In this document: in pieces, positions 16,949 through 25,972 of the stretch
How the letters are laid out: the number at the start of each line of letters is the position of its first letter
How positions within the stretch are numbered: the first letter of the stretch is position 1
NCBI GenBank assembly: GCA_024421085.1
Contig: JAHQYN010000014.1
Location: 1 to 46,643, forward strand
Source: Acidimicrobiia bacterium
Lineage (GTDB): Bacteria; Actinomycetota; Acidimicrobiia; Acidimicrobiales; Aldehydirespiratoraceae
DNA length: 46,643 nucleotides
Direction: 5' to 3'
Translations under genes and position numbers: made by a program
Notes under the pieces: generated by a model
Told to the model about the DNA's origin: nothing
Seen by the model: the letters and a program-made list of their open reading frames with translations, nothing else
Database searches by the model: none

Positions 16949-17632
16949 TTGGAGGACCGACTGGGGCACCGGTTCGGCGATCCCCATCAACTCGAGTTGG
17001 CGGTCACGCACCGTTCGTGGTGCGCCGAGCATGACGATGAGCCCAGCAACGAACGGCTGGAGCTGCTCGGCGACGCGGTCCTCGGTCTGGTCGTCGCCGA
17101 TTTTCTCTACCGTCGGTTCCCCGACCTTCCCGAGGGGCATCTGGCCAAGGCGAGGGCCGCGGTGGTGAACGCCGACACGCTCGCCGAGGTGGCGGTGGGT
17201 CTCGACTTGGGCGCGTATCTTCGCCTCGGCAAGGGGGAGGAGCGCACCGGCGGTCGCACCAAGCCGTCGATAGTCTCCGACGCGTTCGAAGCCGTTGTCG
17301 GAGCGGTCTACATCGACGGGGGCCTCGATTCTGCCCGCGAGTTCATTCTCGTTCAGCTCGGTGATCGCATCAACGATGCGGCGAGCCGTCCCGGGGCGCG
17401 AGACTACAAGACTCTGCTGCAGGAGTCGGCTGTGCGCGGCCGGCTGGCCTCCCCGGTCTACGAAGTCATCCCGACGGGTCCGCAGCACAGTCGGCTGTAC
17501 CGGGCCACGGTGAGGATCGACGGGGAAGTCTGTGGTGCCGGGGAGGGCACCACGATCAAGCAAGCGCAACGGCGGGCGGCCCGCGCCGCGTGGGAGACCC
17601 GCTCATACCAGGATGGAGCAAGAGATGTTTGA
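16949..17632 (+). CDS. rnc: Ribonuclease III
   Basis: Cleaves double-stranded RNA in rRNA and mRNA maturation. About 227 residues. The signature NERLELLGDAVLGLVVADFLY holds the metal-binding Glu and Asp, and a second acidic cluster is at VSDAFEAVVGAVYIDGG. A double-stranded-RNA-binding domain follows (DYKTLLQE to KQAQRRAARAAWE). The start is uncertain: no ATG or GTG lies near the expected N-terminus. TTG at 16949 (LEDRLGHRFGD) is the best conventional choice, with a CTG at 16925 as alternative. The gene follows acpP at once, and its end overlaps mutM by 8 bp. Confidence 0.93.
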   Translation: MEDRLGHRFGDPHQLELAVTHRSWCAEHDDEPSNERLELLGDAVLGLVVADFLYRRFPDLPEGHLAKARAAVVNADTLAEVAVGLDLGAYLRLGKGEERTGGRTKPSIVSDAFEAVVGAVYIDGGLDSAREFILVQLGDRINDAASRPGARDYKTLLQESAVRGRLASPVYEVIPTGPQHSRLYRATVRIDGEVCGAGEGTTIKQAQRRAARAAWETRSYQDGARDV

Positions 17633-18458
17633 ACTGCCGGAAGTCGAGACGGTCCGCCGCGACCTTGAGCGCGACATCGTCGGCGAGAAGGTCAAGTCTG
17701 CGGAGGCTTCGAGCATGAAGGTGCTGAAGCGGTACCGGACCCGCAAGGCGTTCACTTCCCGGCTCGTCGGCAACAAGATCGAGACGGTGACCCGTCTGGG
17801 GCTGCGCCTCGCTGTCGGCTTCGACAACGAGACGACCATGGTCGTCGACCTGGGCTCGAGCGGGTCGTTGCGCCGCACCGCCAACAAGGCGGAGGTCGAC
17901 CGCGTCACCGAGGTGGTCATCACCTTCACCCGGCACGGCCAGTTGCGCCTGCTCGACAAGGACGGCACGTCTGAGATGTTCGTCGTCGCCAACGACTCGA
18001 TCGCCGCTGAACTGCCGGACCTCGAGACCCTCGGGCTCGACCCGGTGTCTCAACCGGTCACCTGGACGACCTTCGGCCGCAGCCTGCTGGCGCGCCGGGT
18101 CCGCTTGAAGACCCTGCTCACCGACCCGGCCTTCGTCGTCGGGATCGGCAACATCTACGCCGATGAGATCCTGTTCCACGCCGGGCTTCGTCACAATCGC
18201 ATGAGCGACTCGTTGACCAGCCAGGAGATCAGGCGGCTTCACCGGGCGCTGGTAGGAACCCTCCACGACGCCATCAAGCACCGCGGCACGTCGCTTCCCG
18301 AGCGGGAGTTCATCGACGTGTCGGGCAATCCCGGCGAGTACGGCAGCCACTTGATGGTATGGGGGCGCCACGGTGAACTCAGCGCCAGGTCCCGCCTGCC
18401 GATACGTCGGGTCAAGTTCCGCGGCACCTGGACCTACTTCTGTGACACACAGGTGTGA
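17625..18458 (+). CDS. mutM: Fpg/MutM-family protein lacking catalytic and zinc-finger residues
   Basis: 277 residues, normal Fpg length and in the standard rnc–mutM–smc position. It opens MFELPEVETVRRDLERD. Active Fpg begins MPELPEV, with Pro2 as the Schiff-base nucleophile; here it is Phe. The RRGK(Y)L lysine region reads RLGLRLAV, and the HLRMSG loop reads DLGSSG. The zinc finger keeps only one Cys (TYFCDTQV), the others being replaced (ELSARSRLPIRR). Glu3 and the helix-two-turn-helix motif VVGIGNIYADEILFHAGL are kept. DNA binding without glycosylase chemistry is the plain reading. GGAG seven bases upstream supports the ATG at 17625; another ATG at 17613 is possible but does not restore Pro2. 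Confidence 0.85.
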   Translation: MFELPEVETVRRDLERDIVGEKVKSAEASSMKVLKRYRTRKAFTSRLVGNKIETVTRLGLRLAVGFDNETTMVVDLGSSGSLRRTANKAEVDRVTEVVITFTRHGQLRLLDKDGTSEMFVVANDSIAAELPDLETLGLDPVSQPVTWTTFGRSLLARRVRLKTLLTDPAFVVGIGNIYADEILFHAGLRHNRMSDSLTSQEIRRLHRALVGTLHDAIKHRGTSLPEREFIDVSGNPGEYGSHLMVWGRHGELSARSRLPIRRVKFRGTWTYFCDTQV

Positions 18459-18498
18459 AGTCTCATCCGTGTGATTCGGGCTGATAGTTTCGGGTCCG

Positions 18499-21400
18499 AT
18501 GCATCTCAAGAACCTCGCACTGAAAGGATTCAAGTCGTTCGCCGACGCGACCTCGATAGACCTTGAACCGGGCGTCAACGTGATCGTCGGGCCCAACGGC
18601 AGCGGCAAGTCAAACGTTGTCGATGCGATTGCCTGGGTGCTGGGATCACAGGCACCCAACGCCCTGCGATCCTCCAAGATGGACGATGTCATCTTCGCCG
18701 GCACCAGCGAGAAACCGGCCCTGGGCCGAGCCGAGGTCTCCTTGACGATCGACAACCACTCAGCGACGCTGCCGATCGAGTTCAACGAGGTGAGGATCAG
18801 CCGCACACTGTTTCGGAGCGGAGAGTCCGAGTACGCCATCAACGGCGTCGGTTGCAGACTCATCGACGTGTCGGAGTTGTTGAGCGACGGCGGCGTGGGA
18901 AGGCAACAGCATGTGATCGTCTCCCAGGGGCAGATCGACGCGGTGCTGACCTCCCGCCCCCAACAACGGCGGGAGATCATCGAGGAAGCCGCCGGGGTAC
19001 TGAAGTACCGCAAGCGCAAGGAGCGCGCCGAACGCCGTCTCGCCACGTCCGACAGCGACCTCACCAGGGTGAAGGACATCATCCGGGAGGTGAGGCGCCA
19101 GTTGCGCCCGCTCGAGAAGCAAGCCGAGGCGGCGCGCCTGCATGGCGACCTCGTGGAGGAGCTCGCAGCCCATCGCCTGTACCTCAAAGGGAGGCAGATC
19201 GTTGGGCTGCGCGAGCAGCTGCAGGCTGTCTCCGAGGCGCCGGTCCATCTCCAAGAACAGTCCGTCACCGCTGAACTGGCAGACCTCGACGACAGGATCT
19301 CAGCGGCCGAGAGCCGGCTCTCCGAGAGCTCCGAAGGCGACCTCGGCGAGACTCTCCGGCAGTTGGAGTCCACCCGTGAACGTGCCCGCGGGCTGGCCGC
19401 GCTGGTCGGCGAACGTCGCCGCGGCATCGACCGCGACCGGTCCGCGTCCACCGACCGGGGCGTCATCGCCAACCTCGAGGCGGAGGCGACTCGCCTGCGG
19501 CTCCCCGCCCCGCCCGGGGGCGCCAGCCCCACCCTGGGGGCGGGGGCGGCTCGCCTGCGGCTCGCCCTCGCCGAAGCCGAGACCGCCGCAGTAGAGCTCC
19601 GCGACGATCTGGTCACCCGGACAGCCGACGAGCAGCAGCTGGCAGGCGAACGTGCGGCGCTCGACCAACAAGCGGCGCAAGCCGAGTCAGCTTCGGGCAA
19701 CGAGGCTGCCGAAGCCCGCGGTGAGCTGGCGGCACTTCAAGGGGCGATCGAGACGGGAACCCGGGAACAAGAGCGCCTCCAGACGCGCCTGGACCAACTC
19801 GAACAGCGGCACGCTGCGCTCGACTCGCGCATGGCCGAACAGCGGACCGAACTCGAGGCGCTGCGCGCCCGGCACGCTCGGGTTTCTGCTGAACTTGCCG
19901 GGGCCGAGACGGCGCAGACCGCGGCCCAGGAGACGCTCGACACCGAGATCGCCGCCCACAGCGAAGCCGAGGCGACCCAGCAGCGTTGGTTGGCCCGGGC
20001 CGAAGCGCTCACCTTGGCGCTGCACGAAGCCCGCTGTGAGGCCGGGGCCGAGCGGGTGGCGCATGTTTCCGGCGTGCTCGGCACGCTGCGCGACATCGTG
20101 GAGATCGATGCCGGTTTCGAGACGGCTTTCGAGTCTGCTGTCGGTGCCGGGCTCAATTCGGTCATCGTGCGCGACCCCGCCGCGGCCCGTGCGGCCTTCG
20201 AGGCGTTGCGCGCCAGTGGGTCGACAGGCGCGGTGCTGGCTCTGGGGGCATTGCCTGCCCGCGGGTCTTCGGGTGCCCGCAGGGGCGCGGGCGGTGCGCG
20301 CTGGAGGCTGCGCGGCAGGCGGCGTCGGGGCCCTGGACCAGCCGGCAACCGGCTGCGCGGCCATGTCCGAGGCACTGAGGAAGGCGTCGATGCCCTGCTC
20401 GACGCGCTGATCGGAGGCGTCGAGATGATCGAGGGGGATTGGCGAAGCGCCGTGGACCGGGCGCTGGAGAACCCTGCGGGTTCGTTCGTCACGCCCACCG
20501 GAGAGTTCATCGGTCCCGACGGCTGGCGCCTTGGCGGCAACGGGTCCGGCGCGACCGCCGCGGCGTTGACCGAGGCAAGCGAACGGGTGGTCGTCGCAGG
20601 CGTCGACTGCCAGAAGACCGCGGCACGCGTCGCCGAGGCGCGCGCCGAGACGGCCGCCCGGGCTGAGGCCGCAACAGAGTGCGCCGCGCGGGTCACCGAG
20701 CTCGATTCGGCGCTCCAGGGCGCGTTGCAGGGGTCTGCGCGGCTCGAGGCGCAACGCCGCGACTCCGCCACTGAGTCCGAGACCCTCCGCAGCGGCTTCG
20801 ATGAACTTCTCAGCCGCCTCGGGCACGATCGCCGCCGCGTAGACGAACTCGAGAGCGCCAAGGGACTGCTCGAGGCTGCTGAGTCCGAGCAGCGCGCCGA
20901 GGCCCAGCGCATCGCCGCAGCACGCGCCGCCGCGGAGTCACGCCTCAACGAAGCCGTTGCGCTGCGCACCGAATTGGAGGTTCGCGCCGCCGCTGTCAAT
21001 GAGCGGGAGAACGGCCTGCGGACCCGCATAGCGGAGATCGAAGCCCGACTCGAACGCGACGTCATGGAGCGGTCCCGCGCTGGCCAACAGCGAGAATTCC
21101 TCGACCGTCGCGCCGCGGTTCTCGACAGGTTGGCCGCCGGGTTGGGGGCCTCGCAGGCCGTCATCGACACCCGACTCGGCGAGGCGCGCAGGGCACACGA
21201 GCAGCAGTCCGAAACGACTCGTCAACTCGTGGGGCGCCTCAGCGATCTGCGCGCTGAGCGGGCCGGCGTCAACCAACGGTTCGAGAGTCTGCGCGAACGC
21301 GCGGCCGCCGCCGCGGTCGAACGGGCAGAGCTGCGAACCAAGCTCCAGGCCGTCGTTGAATCCCTGCGCGCCGAACACCAGGTGGTGCCCGATGTGGCCG

Positions 21401-22095
21401 TGTCTGCTCCGCGCCCGCCGCTCGACGACGGGGTCGACCCGGCACGTCGCATAGAGCAGTTGCAGAGCGAGCTCGAGATCATGGGCCCGGTCAATCCGCT
21501 GGCCACCGAGGAGTGCCGGGAGCTCCAGGAGCGCCACGAGTTCCTGCAGGCCCAACTCGCAGACATCTCCACGACCCGGCGTGAACTGACCAAGGTCATC
21601 GCTTCGATCGACGATGACATCGTGACGATCTTCGCGAGCGCGTTCGCCGACGTCTCCAGCAATTTCGAGAAGCTGTTCGAGACCCTCTTCCCGGGCGGCC
21701 AGGGATCAGTCCGGCTCAGCGCCCCCGACGATCTGCTCAACACCGGGATCGATGTGGTTGCCAGGCCCGGCGGCAAGAACGTTCGCAAGCTGTCGCTGCT
21801 GTCGGGCGGGGAGCGGACGCTGACCGCGTTGGCGTTCCTGTTCGCGGTGTTCATGAGCCGACCTTCACCGTTCTATGTCCTCGACGAAGTCGAGGTGGCA
21901 CTCGACGACGTCAACCTGCACCGGTTCTTGAACCTGGTCGACGAGTTCCGGGCCGACGCGCAATTGGTGCTGGTGAGCCACCAGAAACGGACGATGGAGA
22001 TCGCCGACTGCCTCTATGGCGTCTCGATGAAACCCGGCGGTTCGAGCACTGTCGTGAGTGAGAAGGCTGCGACCGACGAGGTCAACGTGGCCTGA
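18499..22095 (+). CDS. smc: Chromosome segregation protein SMC
   Basis: Condensin ATPase, 1198 residues. Head: Walker A GPNGSGKSNVVDAI near residue 32 and the Q-loop segment RQQHVIVSQGQIDAVL near 140. A long Ala/Glu/Arg coiled coil follows, then the hinge at about 510–680 (LGTLRDIVEIDAGFETAFES to GPDGWRLGGNGSG). After the returning coil come the signature LSLLSGGERTLTALAFLFAV near 1103 and Walker B FYVLDEVEVALDD. Two in-frame GC-rich inserts stand out: LPAPPGGASPTLGAGA in the first coil, flanked by a duplicated RLRL-coding segment, and an Arg/Gly-rich stretch after LALGALPA in the hinge. scpA/scpB are not in view. Confidence 0.96.
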   Translation: MHLKNLALKGFKSFADATSIDLEPGVNVIVGPNGSGKSNVVDAIAWVLGSQAPNALRSSKMDDVIFAGTSEKPALGRAEVSLTIDNHSATLPIEFNEVRISRTLFRSGESEYAINGVGCRLIDVSELLSDGGVGRQQHVIVSQGQIDAVLTSRPQQRREIIEEAAGVLKYRKRKERAERRLATSDSDLTRVKDIIREVRRQLRPLEKQAEAARLHGDLVEELAAHRLYLKGRQIVGLREQLQAVSEAPVHLQEQSVTAELADLDDRISAAESRLSESSEGDLGETLRQLESTRERARGLAALVGERRRGIDRDRSASTDRGVIANLEAEATRLRLPAPPGGASPTLGAGAARLRLALAEAETAAVELRDDLVTRTADEQQLAGERAALDQQAAQAESASGNEAAEARGELAALQGAIETGTREQERLQTRLDQLEQRHAALDSRMAEQRTELEALRARHARVSAELAGAETAQTAAQETLDTEIAAHSEAEATQQRWLARAEALTLALHEARCEAGAERVAHVSGVLGTLRDIVEIDAGFETAFESAVGAGLNSVIVRDPAAARAAFEALRASGSTGAVLALGALPARGSSGARRGAGGARWRLRGRRRRGPGPAGNRLRGHVRGTEEGVDALLDALIGGVEMIEGDWRSAVDRALENPAGSFVTPTGEFIGPDGWRLGGNGSGATAAALTEASERVVVAGVDCQKTAARVAEARAETAARAEAATECAARVTELDSALQGALQGSARLEAQRRDSATESETLRSGFDELLSRLGHDRRRVDELESAKGLLEAAESEQRAEAQRIAAARAAAESRLNEAVALRTELEVRAAAVNERENGLRTRIAEIEARLERDVMERSRAGQQREFLDRRAAVLDRLAAGLGASQAVIDTRLGEARRAHEQQSETTRQLVGRLSDLRAERAGVNQRFESLRERAAAAAVERAELRTKLQAVVESLRAEHQVVPDVAVSAPRPPLDDGVDPARRIEQLQSELEIMGPVNPLATEECRELQERHEFLQAQLADISTTRRELTKVIASIDDDIVTIFASAFADVSSNFEKLFETLFPGGQGSVRLSAPDDLLNTGIDVVARPGGKNVRKLSLLSGGERTLTALAFLFAVFMSRPSPFYVLDEVEVALDDVNLHRFLNLVDEFRADAQLVLVSHQKRTMEIADCLYGVSMKPGGSSTVVSEKAATDEVNVA

Positions 22096-22104
22096 GACCG
22101 ACCC

Positions 22105-23301
22105 TCAGCCGATGTTCGACGGTGTCGGGTTGTCGATGCCGAGCAGGTCGGCCACGGCCTGGGTCACCATGTTGTTCACTGCCGGATTCAGTTCCTTTCC
22201 AATCAGGCCGCTATCGGTCAAGCGGTCGCCGAGACCGATGAAGATCGCGCAGAAGCGCATCGCGCCGAAGACCTCCCAGTAGTGCGGGGCGCGAACCTCG
22301 CGGCCGGAGACCTGCTCGTAGATGCTGATCATCTCGGACCGGGTGGGGAACCCCTCCATCCGGGCCGCCCCCACGTCGTCGAACGACATCCGGTCGAACA
22401 TCAGCCACCAACCGATGTCCGCCTCGGTCGGTGACAGGGCGCACGCCTCCCAGTCGAGCACCGCGGCGGGTCGATAGTCCTGCCACAAGATGTTGCCCAG
22501 ACGGCTGTCGCCCCACGACAGGCCGATCCGCTCGTCGCCGGGATCATTGGCGATCAGCCAGTCGAATGCTGCTGAGAGCACCGGATGTTCCCTGCCGGCC
22601 AACTCACGGGTCGTCGACGCCCGGTAGAGGTCGAGCTGCACGCGGGTGCTGGGCTGTTGGGTCCCGCTGGCGTCGAGCCAGTCCAGGCCAGCGTCGCGCC
22701 AGTCGATCGAGTGGATCTGTGCCATTGCCTCCAGGCCCGTGGCGACCATGCGATGGCGCTGCGCCGGTGTTGCCTCGTTGACCAGGAATCCCTCCTCGGA
22801 GTAGCGGGGCTGATCGGCGGGCACCCGGCCCTCGGTGTGTCCCATGACGAAGAAGGGTTGACCGATGACCGCGGGGTCTGACTCGTAGCCGAGCAGTTCG
22901 GGCACTGGGGCGTCGCAGTGGCGCGCGACCGTCTCCATCGCCCGGTACTGCACCTCGACTGAGACGCCGCAGTGGGGGCTCTGAGCTGGGAACAGGGCGC
23001 CTGTGGCGGGTTCGATGCGGGCCACGAAGCGGTCCGAGCGCTCGGTTCGGTCCTCGGTCCATGTGGCGTCGAAGAAGACGGTCTCGTTGGAGAAGCCGGT
23101 GGACACCGGAATGTCGATGTTGGTCACGGTCGCGTCGGTCCGGTTCGGGTACCGCCTGGTGATCCACTGCTCGAGCGCACCACCGTAATAGCTGCGGTCA
23201 GTGTGGAACTTCGGCGCGCTGCGCAGCTCCGTAGACACCTCCGGTTCCTGGTCGGCGGCACCGCCTGGATCATCTGGTCGGCTCTGTTCGGTCTCACTCA
23301 T
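22105..23301 (-). CDS. APH-family phosphotransferase (ACAD10-like)
   Basis: 398 residues from the ATG at 23301 (MSETEQSRPDD); the frame extends 26 codons further but without family support. The kinase-like fold shows the ATP-lobe region STGFSNETVFFDATW, the catalytic loop LSWGDSRLGNILW (Brenner-type HGDxxxxN with Trp for His, common in the ACAD10/tRNA-phosphotransferase-like branch) and the metal-binding AVLDWEACALSP. Relatives are associated with acyl-CoA metabolism rather than antibiotic resistance. Convergent with smc, 9 bp apart. Substrate unknown. Confidence 0.85.
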   Translation of the reverse strand: MSETEQSRPDDPGGAADQEPEVSTELRSAPKFHTDRSYYGGALEQWITRRYPNRTDATVTNIDIPVSTGFSNETVFFDATWTEDRTERSDRFVARIEPATGALFPAQSPHCGVSVEVQYRAMETVARHCDAPVPELLGYESDPAVIGQPFFVMGHTEGRVPADQPRYSEEGFLVNEATPAQRHRMVATGLEAMAQIHSIDWRDAGLDWLDASGTQQPSTRVQLDLYRASTTRELAGREHPVLSAAFDWLIANDPGDERIGLSWGDSRLGNILWQDYRPAAVLDWEACALSPTEADIGWWLMFDRMSFDDVGAARMEGFPTRSEMISIYEQVSGREVRAPHYWEVFGAMRFCAIFIGLGDRLTDSGLIGKELNPAVNNMVTQAVADLLGIDNPTPSNIG

Positions 23302-23438
23302 CGACCCGACAATACGACACCCGTTGTCGCAGCCAAAACCCGGCGACCGCCCCGGCTTGGACAAGCGAAAAAACTCCAAAAAATACCCTGCTGGATCGAC
23401 GCGCCTGCGCGGGTTGTGTTCGGTAGTGTTTGGGGCTC

Positions 23439-25901
23439 ATGGCTCGTTCGTTGCGTTCGGGTCCGGTGCTGCCGGACCGGGCTGAAGTCGTTGTGGTCGG
23501 CGGGGGCATCGTCGGCTGCTCTGTTGCCTACCATCTGACCCGACGTGACATCAGCGATGTGGTGCTGCTGGAACAGGGCACGCTCACCTGCGGGACCACC
23601 TGGCATGCCGCGGGGCTGGTGTCGCAACTCAAGTCAACGCACTCGTTGACTAGGCTGGCGACCTACTCGGCGCGCCTGTTCGAAGAGCTCGAAGACGAGA
23701 CCGGTCAGGCGACCGGCTATCGAACCCCCGGCTCCGTCTCTGTGGCCGACAACGAACAGCGCTGGGAGGAGATCCTGCGCGGCGCCACGATGGCCGAGGG
23801 CGTCGGCGTCGAGACGCAGGTGATCGACCTCGACGAAGCGAGCGAACTGTGGCCGCTGATGCACACCGACGACCTCGTCGGCGCGCTGTACATCCCCCGT
23901 GACGGACAGACCTCGCCGGTGGACACCACCATGGCGCTGGCCAAAGGCGCCAAGAGCCGCGGGGCCAGGATCGTCGAGGGCGTCTCGGTCACCGAGTTGA
24001 AGGTTGCCGACGGCAAGGTCTGCGGGGTGGTCACCGAACAGGGTGAGATCGAGACCGAAACCGTCGTTCTCGCCACCGGAATGTGGACCCGTCACCTCGC
24101 CGCCCAGATCGGGGTCAACGTCCCACTTCAGGCATGCGAGCACTTCTACATCGTCACCGAACCACTCGAGGGCATGGAGATCGGCACGCCGACCCTGCGC
24201 GACCCCGGCAACTACACCTATTTCAAAGAGGAGACCGGCAAGCTCATGGCCGGGTTCTTCGAACCCCGCGGCAAGGTCTGGCGCACCGACCAGATACCGC
24301 GCGACTTCTCCTTCGGGACCCTCGACGAAGACTGGGAACACCTCGGGCCGATCTTTGAACGCGCCATTCACCGTGTGCCCGCGCTGGGGGAGTGCGGACT
24401 CCAGCTGTTCTTCAACGGGCCCGAAGCCTTCACCCCCGACGGCGTGTACTACATGGGCGAGGCACCCGAAGTCGACGGGTGTTTCGTGGCCGCCGGTTTC
24501 AACTCCGTGGGGATCCAGTCAGCGGGAGGCGTCGGCTGGGCCTTGGCCGACTGGATAGCGGACCGGCATCCTCCGATGGACCTCAACTCGGTCGACATCC
24601 GCCGTGCGCAGCCGTTCCAAGCAGACACCGGGTATCTCAAAGACAGGATCTCGGAGAGTCTGGGCCTGCTCTACGCCATGCACTGGCCGTTCCGACAGTA
24701 TGAGAGCGCCCGGGGCCAGAGGCTGTCGCCGCTGCACGACCGGATCGCGGCGGCTGGGGCCGTGTTCGGGGAGACCGCCGGTTGGGAACGACCCAACTGG
24801 TACGCGAACGCTGGCCAGGCCGGTGAATACGAGTACTCCTACGGCAAACAGAACTGGCACGACAACATGGTGCAGGAATGCCTCGGAGTCCGCGAGTCGG
24901 TAGGACTGTTCGACCAGACCTCGTTCGCCAAGTTCACCGTCGTTGGCCCCGATGCGCTGGCGGTGCTCAACACCCTTAGCGTCGCCGACATCGATGCGCC
25001 GATCGGCAAGGCGGTCTACACGCAATGGTGCAACCGGGCGGGCGGAATCGAGGCCGACCTGACCGTGAACCGCATCGGCGACGACGAGTTCTTCGTAGTC
25101 ACCGCAGCGGCTGGCGAGACCCGGGACTGGGCCTGGTTGCGGCGGGCCTGTCGAGACAGGCGGGTGACACTCACCAACGTGACCCATGACCAGGCGATGA
25201 TCGGTCTGATGGGCCCTGAGAGCCGGGCCGTGTTGTCGGGTCTGACCGACGCCGACTTGTCGAACGCCGGCTTCGAGTTCGGCACCGGGCGCCGCATCAG
25301 GCTCGGCGGCGCAGAGGTGTTCGCCCTGCGGATGAGCTACGTCGGTGACCTGGGTTGGGAGCTGTACGTCGCCAACGCCGACGCGGTCGCCGTTTACGAC
25401 GCGCTGGTCGAGGCGGGCAAGTCCCACGGGCTGGTCCATGCCGGGTACCACGCCATGAACTCGCTGCGGTTGGAGGCCGGGATGCGGCACTGGGGTCATG
25501 ACATCACCGACGAGGACACGCCGCTGGAAGCCGGACTCGGATTCACGATCGCCTGGGACAAGCCGGTCGACTTCAACGGGCGCAGCGCGCTGGAGGCGCA
25601 ACGTCGGCAGCCGCGCACCAAACGACTCATTCAGTTGCGGATCGAAGACCCGGACCTGCTGACCTACCACGACGAGCCGCTCTATCGCGACGGCGTCGTC
25701 GTGGGTCGAATATCGTCGTCGATGTGGAGCGCCACCGAGGACCGTTGCTGCGCCATGGGCTACGTCGAGCACCGCGAAGCCGTCACCAAGGACTGGCTCG
25801 ACAGCGGTTCATGGGAGACCAACATCGCTGGCCGACGGGTACCGGTGAGCACTTCGATCCGCAGTTGGTTCGATCCCCAGAACCAACGCCCGAAACAGTA
25901 G
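23439..25901 (+). CDS. Dimethylglycine/sarcosine dehydrogenase-type flavoprotein (FAD oxidoreductase + GcvT fusion), copy 1
   Basis: 820 residues. The N-terminal DAO-type FAD domain has VVVVGGGIVGCSVAYHL near residue 20 and TTWHAAGLVSQ near 58; in DMGDH and sarcosine dehydrogenase the His of this motif carries FAD covalently. From about residue 430 an aminomethyltransferase (GcvT-like) folate domain follows, with SYVGDLGWELYV and GYHAMNSLRLEAG. Such enzymes oxidise N-methylglycines and pass the one-carbon unit to tetrahydrofolate. The start at 23439 has GGGG upstream; a GTG nine bases earlier is possible. It forms a pair with the next gene, at about 30–40% identity by eye. The exact substrate is not decided by sequence. 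Confidence 0.87.
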   Translation: MARSLRSGPVLPDRAEVVVVGGGIVGCSVAYHLTRRDISDVVLLEQGTLTCGTTWHAAGLVSQLKSTHSLTRLATYSARLFEELEDETGQATGYRTPGSVSVADNEQRWEEILRGATMAEGVGVETQVIDLDEASELWPLMHTDDLVGALYIPRDGQTSPVDTTMALAKGAKSRGARIVEGVSVTELKVADGKVCGVVTEQGEIETETVVLATGMWTRHLAAQIGVNVPLQACEHFYIVTEPLEGMEIGTPTLRDPGNYTYFKEETGKLMAGFFEPRGKVWRTDQIPRDFSFGTLDEDWEHLGPIFERAIHRVPALGECGLQLFFNGPEAFTPDGVYYMGEAPEVDGCFVAAGFNSVGIQSAGGVGWALADWIADRHPPMDLNSVDIRRAQPFQADTGYLKDRISESLGLLYAMHWPFRQYESARGQRLSPLHDRIAAAGAVFGETAGWERPNWYANAGQAGEYEYSYGKQNWHDNMVQECLGVRESVGLFDQTSFAKFTVVGPDALAVLNTLSVADIDAPIGKAVYTQWCNRAGGIEADLTVNRIGDDEFFVVTAAAGETRDWAWLRRACRDRRVTLTNVTHDQAMIGLMGPESRAVLSGLTDADLSNAGFEFGTGRRIRLGGAEVFALRMSYVGDLGWELYVANADAVAVYDALVEAGKSHGLVHAGYHAMNSLRLEAGMRHWGHDITDEDTPLEAGLGFTIAWDKPVDFNGRSALEAQRRQPRTKRLIQLRIEDPDLLTYHDEPLYRDGVVVGRISSSMWSATEDRCCAMGYVEHREAVTKDWLDSGSWETNIAGRRVPVSTSIRSWFDPQNQRPKQ

Positions 25902-25972
25902 CTGCGATTAGAGCCGGTGGATCCTGAGATGCCGTTGAACCGCCGAGATAGCCGAGACAGAGGAGAGAGAGC

